Source: Cyprinodon diabolis (taxonomy: Eukaryota; Chordata; Actinopteri; Cyprinodontiformes; Cyprinodontidae). From it: a stretch of DNA of 64,000 nucleotides. A model generated the notes under the pieces. The model saw nothing but the letters and a program-made list of their open reading frames with translations. It was not told where the DNA came from and did not search any database. The first letter of the stretch is position 1, and every line of letters starts with the position of its first letter. The stretch covers positions 50,221,464 to 50,285,463 of the forward strand of contig CM060065.1 of assembly GCA_030533445.1 (NCBI GenBank), given 5' to 3'. Shown here piece by piece: positions 12,118-22,758 of the stretch. The translations under genes and the position numbers were made by a program.

Positions 12118-12500
12118 TAGTACTGAGGAGGATTAGGGCCAGTGGAAAAAATAAAAAAAAAGTTAACTGATTTTTAAATTTTATTTCAGTTTAGTATGGG
12201 AAAAAAGTCAGAATTCTGAGAAAAAAGTCAGAATTCTGACTTTTTTCTCAGAAATTTGACTTTAATCTCAGAATTCTGACTTTAATCTCAGAATTCTGAC
12301 TTTGTTATTGTCAGAATTCAGTCAGAATTCTGAGATTAAAGTCAGAATTCTGATATTAAAGTCGGAATTCTGAGAAAAAAGTCAGAATTCTGTGATTAAA
12401 GTCAGAATTCTGACTTTTTTCCCATGTTAAACTGAAATAAAATTTAAAAATCAGTTAACTTTTTTTTTTTCAGTGGCCCTAATCCTCTTCCGTACTCTAG
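12118..12500. repeat. Foldback (long inverted repeat) element
   Basis: The left arm (TAGTACTGAGGAGGATTAGG onward) and the reverse complement of the right arm (TAGAGTACGGAAGAGGATTA onward) match for about 100 bases with few differences, including GTTAACTGATTTTTAAA and TTTATTTCAGTTTA. The centre is a set of about 18-base units around TCAGAATTCTGA, itself a palindrome, alternating with AGATTAAAG or GAAAAAAG spacers. The whole unit can fold into one long hairpin. It has no coding capacity and is best called a foldback-type MITE. Confidence 0.85.
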
Positions 12501-15440
12501 GTAGCTGCGTTGCTACTTTAGCTTCAAGTTTTTGATATTGGATATTGGAGTGAGAACTTAGTAAGATCTGTCAATGCACTTTTAATCATAAAATGCAGGC
12601 AAAAACTACACTGTTCCTGTGCAGGAGGCTGGTGGACAGCCCTTCAATCAGCTAATGCAAATGGACTGAGGCCTGTTGTAGTTTACAGCGTGGCCCTGTC
12701 GAGTTTGATAAATTCAGCCCCGTCTCTGTGTTTATCATGTCAAGATGACATCAGTCCTGTCTGTCTGCAGTTCCACCATCTCACCCAGGCGTGCACAGTT
12801 CACTTGAAGCTACTCATTTCTTCAGTGAGTAGCGGCTAGTCGACGGATGCGTGGGATGCATGTTCATGTGAGTGCTTGTGTGTGTCGGGGGGGGGCACAT
12901 GTGCGAGAGAGCTTGGTAATTAGTATTTGAGCAGGCTCTCGCTAAATATTCCTGCTTAATGACAAGGCCAAGAGGGTGCACTGTGCCTAACGGCCTGAGG
13001 TTCAGTCTGATTCTGCATGCTCTGATCACAATCCAAACCCCCAGTGAAGCTATTGCTTAATGCAGCAAAATAAATAAATAAATGTTAATAATTAAAAGCA
13101 AGTAGATGTTGGGGCATACTTTGAATTGCACATCAAACGCAGAGATTGTGAGCCATCAATAGTATTTCCAGAGGTTAGGCCCTTCCTCTCACTCTTTCTC
13201 TTTGAGTCTCTCTTCTGTCTCACTCTCATTTAGTTAGATGATTGCTTCTCGCTGCCCCTGGGACCGATAACAACCACCAAGTCTATTACTTCCTACAGCA
13301 CTTACTTCACCAATATGAAACACTCGATAACAACAGGGCCTACCTCATGTTCACTCATATAGTCTATTAGCGAGACACCTATTCTAACCAGCAAAATGCG
13401 TCAATACAAGGGAACCCCTGAGTAACATTATCCACATCGAAACGACTCGCAAGAGAAACAAACAAGTCAACCCCATCAAAAATGAGAGTAATGAAAGATT
13501 TTTTTTTCTTTAGCTTTCCAGGGAGATGCATGAGTGAAAGTCATAAGGAAGAAGCGCGCACACACCGGGCAACAAAACAAACCCAGTGGGGCTAATCGGC
13601 GAGGCAGGTTTTGCACATTTTTAAACAGCTCCTTCAGACGTGTGCAAAGTAACACAGCTTTCCACAGTCTTCTAATATCGACACGCTGTGCATCCAGATG
13701 CTAACCTCCTAAATCCAACAGGGCCGGATGCACTGCAGTGCCTCTGGGCTCAGGTGTTAATTTATGCAAGTGAACCGCTTTTTCTCCCTGACTAACCTCG
13801 AAACATCACGTCCCCTGGTGCAGCCATGACACTGCTCAAGTGAGACAGATTTTGCTATTTACAATGCCCCGCGAAATATTCAAAGCTATTAACCTTTTCT
13901 ATAATTTCACATTTTACAGCCTGAAACTTCAGTGTATGCTTTTAGAATGTAAGATGACCAGCTAATCATAAAGGTAATTATGTTTGAAAGTAGAATTGAA
14001 ATAAAATAAAATCATGGATAAAATCTGCCTGATGTGCATTTTGTATTGCAACTGCCTGAATGAATACTTTGCACAAAACCAATTAGTTTGGAGTGTATCA
14101 TCACCTTATTTTCCTCACAGAGAAAGTGACATTTTCTTTGTTGTTTGTAAAATATCTCAGATTTTTTTCAGAATAAATAAGAAGCCTCTGGGAAGCTGTT
14201 TTAGAGGTAACAGATTATTTAGCTTCCGGGTTGCACTCGTGGCTTCTAAATGTAGCTCTACGTGACCCCAGCTGTCAATCAATCCTAGAGGCTCGTTAGC
14301 AACTGACTAATTATCGATCAAAATTAGTCTCAAAGTAAGAAAGGGAGCGACCCCCCCCTGAAGGAGACAATGTTATCCAGATTTTTCAAAGAAAGGCATA
14401 GTGGACATTGTAGTTTGCAAAGGAAAAGAAGAAAACATGTAATTAAAGAGTGATTGTTTTCAGTGCGGATTGATTGATTACGTTGGCATGGGTTCTAAAT
14501 TTGATACAAAGCCTTATTATATGTGATAAAAACATGCCATATTTCTAGTTTATGTACAGTATTCATTCATCTAGTTTTGTAACCCTAAAGGCATAAATGA
14601 GTCTTTCTGCGTTAAAATAACTTTACTGACTTTATGTGGGGAAAAAAACAAAATGTTGTCTTCACCTTAATGTTTGCAGATCAGGCAAAATGCCTTATTA
14701 AGTGCCGCAGGTTACATTGTCCTCTGCCATTAAAACCATCATGAGCTTGTCAGTGCCTTGTTTTCACTGGACTGCGTTTTCTGGTAGGCACAACAATCCT
14801 GTTGGCATCATGTCACTTTTTGTGCAAATTAGTGTTAAATTTAGATAATCAGTGCTGGCATGAAAAGATATATTATGTTTGACAATGATTTATTATTTTA
14901 CAGTTTATGCATGGCACGATACATTGAATGAAATGAAGGTTCCTCACAAAAAATATCTGTCTCTAATCTTTTCAGATTAGTATACATGGTTGTCTTTTAG
15001 CAAAGCTACATTATTAAACCAGTTCAATGCTCTACGCTAAACTGACCTCAACTAGTTTTTCCATTTGGGAATGCAAAATAGGCGAGAATTTCCCAAAATG
15101 AGATGATTGTTATTAAAGTATAAAAGTAAAAAATAACCTTTTTCGACTATTTTGAAAAATTCTTTGAGATAGGGCCAAGGATGAGGGAGGTCTTGTTGGT
15201 CTCCGTTTCCCGATACGCTCTCGCCTGTGTCCCACCTTTCAGACATTTCAGCATCTTTTTCTGAATCCCACATCGTAGCATGGCATAGACAATTCACGTT
15301 AGCAGTTTGAAGAACACCTGCTTGCTTCTGATGATTTCCTTTAGCTAACCAATGAGTGTTTGCGTTATATGACTTATACAATTACACTAGTTCTCAATAC
15401 TGCATTCGTTGCCGCACATGACGTGAAATAAATATTTATA
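12501..15440. other. Unique DNA, no gene seen
   Basis: No gene or element recognised. Part of this stretch (about 12600-13860) is of mixed composition and free of repeats, and could hold regulatory DNA. Confidence 0.35.
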
Positions 15441-15643
15441 AACATTAAACCGAAGCCAAGAGTAACGAGTAACATTTGTTTTAAAAATAAAAGGGATAGA
15501 AAGTACAGATACCTGTGTGACAATGTAATGAGTAGAAGTCAGAAGTAGGAAGAAAAATATGTAATGAAGTAAAGTATAGATGCCTAAAAAGTGTACTTCA
15601 GTACAGTAACGAAGTATTTGTACTTCATTACTTGACACCTCTG
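15441..15643. mobile_element. hAT-like MITE fragment
   Basis: The right end reads ...GTACTTCATTACTTGACACCTCTG, whose reverse complement starts CAGAGGTGTCAAGTAATG, a CAG-type hAT terminus. Upstream are the AAGTACAGATACC and GTAACGAAGTATTTG strings typical of this teleost MITE group. I do not see a matching left end, so only one side is supported. Confidence 0.5.
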
Positions 15644-15771
15644 TACAGTATGTAGGGCCAATGAAACTCTTTACTTTGCTATCACTACGAAACGCGATAC
15701 ACATTTTATGGGTTTATGTTTTATTGATCTCATATTTATGTTGCAATTACAGCTATGAAATCGTCTATCCC

Positions 15772-15963
15772 ACACACACACACAGCTTTGTTTTCATGAC
15801 AAATGGGGACATTTCATTGACTTGCATTCATTTTATACGACCTAACCCAGATCCTTACCTTTACCCTAACCCTAACTCTTACCAAGATGTACCTAATCCC
15901 AACCTAAACTGAATTCACACCTTAGTCCTAAACCTTACCCCAACTCAAAGAACAGAACTTTAC
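15772..15963. repeat. CCCTAA-type minisatellite element, left half
   Basis: A CA run is followed by GCTTTGTTTTCATGAC, GGGGACATTTCATTGACTTG and then degenerate CCCTAA/CCTAAC units (around 15840-15950). These are internal telomere-like repeats inside a dispersed element, not a telomere. The element resumes after the solo LTR at 16691. Confidence 0.65.
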
Positions 15964-15968
15964 CATAT

Positions 15969-16690
15969 TGTTGGGATCTGGAGATTCTCCACCTTCTCCA
16001 GCAGAGTGCGCTGTGGATCTCCTGGGCTGGAGCCCTCCAGCACAGCTGACGTTCATCAGCCCATCAGGAGACCTGCCTATATAACCAGCAGCCAGACCTT
16101 CCTTCAACGCCGCAGTGTTGACCAAGTTTGGTTAGCGAACCTGAGCCTCTGTAACTACTAGAATCTTTGTCTCTAAGGAGAAACCCTATTCTAACCAGTC
16201 TCTGTCTTCTCGCTCACAGGAAACTTGTCTCTTGTCTGTAGCTCTGGATGAGCTTAGCCTGTTACCTGCCTGCCTGCCCTTGAGAGCCAAACCTGAAGAT
16301 CTCACTCTGGAATCCACCTGCTGCTCTTAGGGAAAGAGCTAATCACTCCAACCAAGGTCCGTCACTGGAAAGTCAGAAGCTAGACGCTGCTGCTGCTGAG
16401 CACTCTGCCGAACCAACAGTCTCTGGACCCAACCGGTTCCCCCTCTCAGAAAGGAAAGCCTGGACTTCTTCAAGGTATTCTCAGAAACATCTGAAAAGCA
16501 ACTATTCATCTGTTAACCTGGCTAATCAAACTATCCGTCTCTGCAGACGCCTGAGAATCCCTCCCGGACCAGCTTACCTGAATCCAGTTCATGTTGTCTT
16601 TGTGCAACATTTAATAAACTCTGTTGAACTTTTTATCAGTCTCCAAGTGGTGTTCTGCATGTGGGTTTGATTCCTAAACCAACCATGACA
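15969..16690 (+). mobile_element. Solo LTR, family C, with 5-bp TSD
   Basis: The 722-base unit starts TGTTGGGATC and ends CATGACA. A perfect 5-bp duplication CATAT flanks it (15964-15968 and 16691-16695). A TATA box, CTATATAA, lies at about 16078-16085, and AATAAA at 16613-16618 with a GT-rich stretch after it, as in the U3-R-U5 order of a plus-strand LTR. There is no internal coding region. It inserted into the CCCTAA-type element and split it. Confidence 0.9.
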
Positions 16691-16815
16691 CATATAGGGA
16701 CCAGTTGAATGTCCCCATATGTACCTATAGGTCATGGCATGTAGTATATTTTACAAAATACTTCCCTCACATTGTAGGTAAAACAAGACCATACACACAC
16801 ACAGACATACACCCA
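16691..16815. repeat. CCCTAA-type minisatellite element, right half
   Basis: Contains GGACCAGTTGAATGTCCCCATATG and closes in ACACACACACA. It completes the element interrupted by the LTR. Confidence 0.55.
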
Positions 16816-16961
16816 AAGACTTTGGGGAGATTCCACTGTTACCAATGGATTTTATTTAGAGGAATCAAAGTAGAGTAGAGGGACACAAATGTGAACCAAA
16901 CGTTTCATGCATCCATTTCTTCATAGTTTAGAAACAATGTATCAATATGTAGCTTTGCCTC

Positions 16962-17498
16962 ATCTGTTCCTGTTTGGCTGTGAGTCCATCCTGGAGAGAA
17001 ACATCAGCTGTGCTGCTTCCATCAACACCCCTGTTTGTAGATGCTGGAGATCGGCCTGTTTTCCAGTGTGGTCCTGTTTCTCTGACCGTGACTGACTGGA
17101 TGTGCTCTCTTCGTCCTCTGGCATGGGAGCTGGCTCGGAGCTCGTCTGCCTGGCTGTGTGTTTCCTGGACGGGGCCGCCTTTTACAGATGCTTTTTGTAT
17201 CTCTGCTTCTGTCTCCTTGAACCCCAGTCGGCCTCAGCAGATGGCCGCTCACACTGAGCCTGGTTCTGCTGGAGGTTTCTTCCTGTTAAAAGGGAGTTTT
17301 TCCTCTCCACTGTCGCTACAAGCATGTTTAGTGTGAGGGATTGCTGAAGAGTCAATGAGTCGATGCAATCAACTGGTTTTCCTTAGATAAAAAACTTTGT
17401 ATCAATTTGATTGTATGATCTGGTTGAACTGTAAAGTTCCTTGAGATGACATGTGTTGTGAATTTGGCGCTATATAAATAAACTGAATTGAATTGAAT
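16962..17498 (+). mobile_element. L2-clade LINE 3' unit (solo copy B)
   Basis: Starts near CTGTTCCTGTTTGGCTGTGA and runs to the tail AACTGAATTGAATTGAATA. The order of blocks is the same as in the 3' UTRs of the full L2 copies. The open frame that crosses it (16974-17336) is a chance frame that recurs in every copy of this 3' UTR. No target duplication is clear. Confidence 0.8.
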
Positions 17499-18408
17499 AT
17501 TGCTATCATAGCAAATTATTTTGTGGTTTTAGAGCAACAAATTAACAAAATAATAATAAGAATAAATAACTCCCTTGTATTTGTCCTTTTGTTCTTATAT
17601 TATTTGTCCTGCTTAGCTTTTAGTTAAGTGATGCATGCATCCGTATCCCGTCTGTCAGTCTCTGAGGCCGACTCGTCTGTCAACATCCCCGTGGCAGACG
17701 AGCTCTGTGAATGAAATGCAGGAAGCAGCCACATCTTACAAGATCCCTTGATTACTTCTGAACGCTGAGCCACCCACAGTGCTCTTCTCCACTCACTCTC
17801 TGCATCTTCAGGGCCATCTACAAAGTGTCCTGTGCCCAGCAGGAGTGACAGGGAGCAATATGAAAACCGCTTAGGAAAGAAGCTTTCATATGCATGCTCT
17901 GTGTGTGTGCATCTGAAATGGTGTCTCAGGTGATGTCTCAACAATGAAGTGAATGGACAGCTGCGACACCACAGTTCATCAATAATGAACTCAAGTTTGG
18001 GCTCTCAGAAGCGGAGTGGACATCCACTATTCCTTCAATTACAAACATAATTGCCTAGCTGGACATCCTTTCCTGTCACATCACCCAGCAAAGAAAAACC
18101 TCCTCGTTTTATTTGAAGAAACACAGCAGAGCTCAGTGCTGCAATCACCTATTAAGCATGATTATTGTAGAACAAAACGAAACGGGTGGGCTCACTATGG
18201 CCCCCCTTTGATCACGGCTAGTACAATATCAATTAAATATTTGTCTACACTTATGACCATAAAAATGACTTAAAATAAAACTGTTAGCATTTAAAGCAGT
18301 TATATATAGTAACAATCTGAGATTCTGAGCATATAGCAAAATCTGAAGTTAATATTGATGGTGGCATCACTCTCACTCTCACATTCCTGAATATAATGCC
18401 AAATGGCC
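17499..18408. other. Unique DNA, no gene seen
   Basis: No supported gene or element. Confidence 0.35.
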
Positions 18409-18417
18409 TACCCCCTT

Positions 18418-18961
18418 TAGCCTCGTGAGACCATCCTGATCTCGCAAGCTTTCAAGGTTTCACTCGCTAATCAGTCTGGAGACTTTCCGTTAAAGAAAAT
18501 TTGGAGCAGTTCACCAAACGAACGTCCAATCAGCGCTGGCTTTGAGGCGGGTTGAGGTTTGACGCAACGAGAAGCGTGACAGTTCAGTCTAAAGAACCTG
18601 GCAGCTTCAGCCGATGAAACTAGCGTTAGCGTGGCTATCGAGCAAGTTTTATCGGAATTACAGAGTATTTCTTCACTGAAAGAAGAGCAAAACACTGCTC
18701 TGGAGGCTTTTCTCAGAGGAATAGATGTTTTTGCTCTTCCCCCGACTGGTTTCGGCAAGAGTAGCCTGGCTTGTGGTTGTGTTTTCGTCGTCGGTCTGTT
18801 AGTACATCATATGCTTCGTTGATCTGATTGGTTTATTTGGCCCGTCTATCACCAACATAGGCCAATCAGCTAACCAGTATTTTCGCACCTTCCCAAAATT
18901 ACTTCAACGGAAGGTTTTCAGATGGATATGCGGAGCAAATCCATCTGGCTGAGTCAGGTTA
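18418..18961 (+). mobile_element. Non-autonomous DNA transposon with 9-bp TSD and helicase fragment (copy 1)
   Basis: The unit starts TAGCCTCGTGAGACC and ends GAGTCAGGTTA; the reversed end reads TAACCTGACTC. The inverted similarity continues inward for about 70 bases with mismatches (GTCTGGAGAC / ATCTGGAAAC and TCCGTTAAAG / TCCGTTGAAG). A perfect 9-bp duplication TACCCCCTT flanks it (18409-18417, 18962-18970). A second copy at 33259-38595 has the same ends and its own 9-bp duplication. A 9-bp duplication with long inverted ends suggests a Mutator-like relationship, but no transposase is present to test this. Confidence 0.8.
18634..18822 (+). pseudogene. Fragment resembling the N-terminus of a RecQ-like helicase
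   Basis: The frame reads VAIEQVLSELQSISSLKEEQ, then NTALEAFLRGIDVFALPPTG and FGKS. The LKEEQ...AL segment resembles a helicase Q motif region, and PPTGFGKS is a Walker A/motif I nucleotide-binding loop, as in RecQ-like ATP-dependent DNA helicases. The likely original start codon (copy 2 has ATG at 38314-38316) is CTG here. After motif I the frame leaves the helicase pattern and soon ends. No DEAH box or later motif follows, so this is a captured or left-over piece and not an enzyme. Confidence 0.65.
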
Positions 18962-19084
18962 TACCCCCTTACCCTTCCTAAAAAAAAAAAAAAGTTTTGA
19001 TCAATATCGTTCCAGTATTGAAATACTTTCAGAGCTGTGTGCTGGTTGGTTGTGCTATTTTTCTTTCTCTTATCTCTCCAAATA

Positions 19085-19529
19085 GTGTGTTGTTGGCGGC
19101 GACTTAAAAGGACAGTTCAGGAGGAGCATAAAAAGAGTAGAAACCCTGAGAGAGACATCCCACCTTAAGCTCTCTCAGTGTGGCCATCAGGGCTCCTGCT
19201 TTTGGACCCCTGGTCTGAATTCTATCCTTATTCTTGTCGTCACATTTCCGGTCATCTTTTCTTGAGCGGTCCAAGATTTTATGCTCCAGGGTTCGGCTTT
19301 CTCCCCTCCCCCAGGACTCCTGGAGAAGCCCATCTGAATCTCTACTGTCAGTCTGCTCTGAGCTTCTTCAATCCTTTCTTGGCCCCCAATTACCTCTGCA
19401 GCTCACCTACTGTTATTTGCATGCCTACCAAATCCACCCTTTAAACACCAACTGCTCCATTGTCCATCTGGAACAGTACTAACAAAGAAGCTGCAGTGCC
19501 TATCCACATAGCGCAGCCACTTGTCAGCC
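19085..19529 (+). mobile_element. Possible solo LTR, part 1
   Basis: The block from about TGTTGGCGGCGACTTAAAAG has a TATA-like CATAAAAAG near 19128 and C/T-rich sequence after it, resembling the U3/R part of an LTR. It seems to resume after the SINE and reach a CAATAAATC polyadenylation signal near 20009. I could not find a matching pair of ends or a target duplication, so the call is tentative. Confidence 0.35.
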
Positions 19530-19848
19530 TTAGGGCGACAGTGGCGTTAGATGTAGGAGTTTGCCCTGAAATCAAAGGATTGACGGTTCAAGCCCCGACT
19601 CCGATTTTCAGTGTCGTTGTGTCCTTGGGCAAGACATTTCACCTGCATTGTCTACTGATGGTGGTCAGAGGGCCCGGTGGCGCCAGTGTACGGCAGCCCC
19701 GCTTCTGTCAGTGAGCCCCAGGGCAGCTATGGCTACAATGTAGCTCGCCACCATCAGTGTGTTTGTGAATGGGTGAATGAATGTAGTGTAAAGCGCTTTG
19801 GACAAGTCTCCTGACTCGAATAAAGGAGCTATATAAGTACATGCCATT
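19530..19848 (+). mobile_element. tRNA-derived SINE
   Basis: The head starts GGCGACAGTGGCGTTAG (A-box region) and holds a consensus B box GGTTCAAGCCC at 19585-19595. The body has CCTTGGGCAAGACATTTCACC, and the 3' end has AAAGCGCTTTGGAC...GCTATATAAGTACATGCCATTTA, the tail of a widespread teleost SINE group whose end matches a LINE. It lies inside a possible LTR. Confidence 0.85.
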
Positions 19849-20065
19849 TACCTCAGCCTCTGAGAATACGCCCAACTTCCCAGAACTTCTGTTTTCACCT
19901 CTAAGTGCTTTCCTCCTCCTATGATCCTCATCATTACAACTACTTTTCTTCCAAGCAATCTAATTTTGAAACCATGCAATTGGACTATTTTGTTGTTATT
20001 ATTGATTCAATAAATCATTTAAACTGCTCCAATGTGTCTGTAATTAATTCTCGCTCAAGACTCAA
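19849..20065 (+). mobile_element. Possible solo LTR, part 2
   Basis: C/T-rich sequence leading to CAATAAATCATTTAAACTG near 20008, which could be the polyadenylation signal of the LTR-like block started at about 19085. The 3' boundary is not fixed. Confidence 0.3.
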
Positions 20066-20524
20066 ACTTCAAACTCAATGATATGTTCAAGAAGCATTAC
20101 AGAGTTTTCCAATAATACTGCCATCTGTGGCCAAAACGCAGAACTTCAGCACTCTTCTGCTTGTCCTCGTAGTGAACCTTCACACAAAAGTTATGTTTTT
20201 ACTTTTTTCACCTTACCTGCAGTTGCCATTGGTGTCTGAGTTGAGCTGGATGCCAGTTGCTTCAGAGTATTAACAAAATCCATCTTTAATATCATGCTTT
20301 TTCAGTAGATATTTTTCAGTAAATACTTTCATAATGTCTCCAAAAGAAAATTTATATATAAAAAAATTACTTTGAACAATAGTGATGTTTATATTTTTAT
20401 AGCTTGTATTCCTTTTTAGAGTAGCCCAGTCACATTCCAGGAGTATACACAATTTATGACAAGTTATAAAAGTTTTTTAGGTATTGTTAAGCCACTCTGT
20501 ACAGTGGCAACTTGGTACAGCAGT

Positions 20525-20640
20525 ATGAGTAAAAAAAATGTTTTTCATGGGTTAAGCTTGTAGAGATAAAACTTGGAATACTTGCAGATTAAAACATAGA
20601 AAAAGATAGTTCTACAAAGTATTGACTCAGTAGGTTTTAA
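20525..20640 (+). mobile_element. Degenerate Tc1-like transposon scrap
   Basis: AAGCTTGTAGAG, ACTTGCAGATTAAA and GTTCTACAAAGTATTGACTC follow each other in the order found at the 3' end of vertebrate Tc1-like transposase genes. No frame or terminal repeat survives. Confidence 0.5.
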
Positions 20641-21765
20641 AAGATATTTTGGATCCTTATTATTCAAAAGTAAATATTAAAGATAATGCATTACCTAGTA
20701 GTAAAATAGGTTAGTCAATAAAAAATACAAATAAACTTAAACTTGTACTGAAAAAAAATATCAAAGGTGAAAAATTGTGTTGCAAGGCACTGCAGTTTAT
20801 GACTCATGTCCGGAGAGAATGAGGCTATGGATGATCCGCTTTGTTGTCCATCCTGACCGTAAGCCAGGGAACAGGGGACCTGCGCTTCAAAGGCAGTCGG
20901 CCATGGCACCTCAATCACAATCCTGCAGGGAGTGTGTCATTACATTCAGGGCTGTTTAGAAACAGATTTCATCAAATTATCCCTGTTTAGTAGCCTTTTT
21001 TGCTTGGCGCCACACTTTGCGTCACAGTCTGCCTGTCTGTCTTTTAAGCACTACAAATGGAATATGAAAAATATTTTGGTGTGGAAAAAAAATCAATATA
21101 ACATTACTAAGCAGGTTTAAATTTCCTCTTTTTTGAACCTAAGCATTAATGCCGGGACACATTAGGTGTTGAGCTGAATCTATCAATTGAACTTGGAGGA
21201 AGGGAGGCTGTATTGAAATATTTATACAGGTAAGCCCACTGTATGTGTGGAACTCTATTCATTGGTGGTATCCAAATGTTTGTCCAAAGCTGCAATCAAT
21301 AAAACACAATTATCACAGGACAACCCAGAGGTGGCTATTGATGAGTGATTGGAACGTGGTGGATTAAAGGGACTGTTAAAGTATTTTCACACATAAATCT
21401 CCAAGGAAATAAAAGCTCTCTAGGCATCATTTAGTTTAAATGCAGATAAGTTGGTCCTAGAGTCCTCTACACTTTTGATACAAGTTCCAATAATAAAAGC
21501 GCCCTAGTAGTTTATGTGAGCCCGATTAAAAAATCTAAACTGCTGTCAGTTTTGCGTTTGGTTGTTTGTCACAGAGAAGTAAATGAGTATTTATCTCAAA
21601 TAGATATATGTAATAGCTGACCATCTAAAGGCCAAATTAAGGGCCAAATAAAGCATTTTTTTTTTACAGCAAACATGAGACTAAAAAATGGATTAGGTAA
21701 AAGTAAGATCTATCAAAGAGGATAAATACTTCACAGAATTATAACCGGAACAAGAAAACAGATTA
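20641..21765. other. Unique DNA, no gene seen
   Basis: AT-rich sequence without a recognisable element or gene. Confidence 0.35.
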
Positions 21766-22758
21766 GTCTAATGCAGAGATCTTCAACAGGGGGTCCGTGA
21801 CCCCCAGGGGTCCATGGACGTACTGCATGGGGGTCGCAAAGCTTTGGTTGATTAGTTTTTTTTTATATTCCCCCCTGCAATTTTTTCCACTAATTGAAAT
21901 GTCTTTAAATCCACATTAACATGAATTGAACAGACTGTAGTAAACAGATAAATGGAGGCAGAAGATGTCTTTCAGTCATCAATGCACACATTCAACGACA
22001 CACAGGAGCTCTTTCAAGCTGGGCACCGTTTCATTCAATTCAATTCAATTCAGTTTATTTATATAGCGCCAAATTCACAACACATGTCATCTCAAGGCAC
22101 TTTACAGTTCAACCAGATCATACAGTCAAATTGATACAAAGTTTTCTATCTAAGGAAAACCATTTGATTGCATTGACTCATTGACTCAAATACAATCCCT
22201 CACACTAAGCATGCTTGTAGCGACAGTGGAGAGGAAAAACTCCCTTTTAACAGGAAGAAACCTCCAGCAGAACCAGGCTCAGTGTGAGCGGCCATCTGCC
22301 GAGGCCGACTGGGGTTCAAGGAGACAGAAGCAGAGATACAAAAAGCAGCTGTAAAAGGCGGCCCCGTCCAGGAAACACACAGCCAGGCAGACGAGCTCCA
22401 AGGCAGCTCCCATGCCAGAGGATGAAGAGAGCACATCCACCCAGCTACGGCCAGAGAAACAGGACCACACCTGAAGACAGGCCGATCTCCAACATCTACA
22501 AACAAGGGTGTTGATGGAAGCAGCACAGCTGATGTTTCTTTCCTGGATGATGTCACAGCCAAACAGGAACAGACGAGGAAAAGCAGAGAGGAAAAGCAGA
22601 GAGAGCAGAAGGTTAGAGATTGAACAAACAGATTCTGCAGAATAGGAGAACAGAGAGAGAACGAAGCAGGATGATGAAATGGGGGTCCCTATGTCCTCCA
22701 GAAGTCTAAGCCTATAGCAGCATAACTATAGAGATAGCTTAGGATAACCTGAGCCACC

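Noticed and set aside
12160..12440. CRISPR-like array of regular short repeats
   Set aside because: The units are palindromic, abut each other with no unique spacers, and lie inside a foldback element in a eukaryotic genome.
15840..15950. Telomere or chromosome-fusion scar (CCCTAA units)
   Set aside because: The units are degenerate and embedded in a dispersed element with CA runs on both sides, split by an LTR.
22200..22562. 120-residue open frame that recurs at 16974, 22200, 33534 and 42686
   Set aside because: It lies in the L2 3' UTR and repeats only because the repeat does. Frames differ between copies and there is no recognisable domain.
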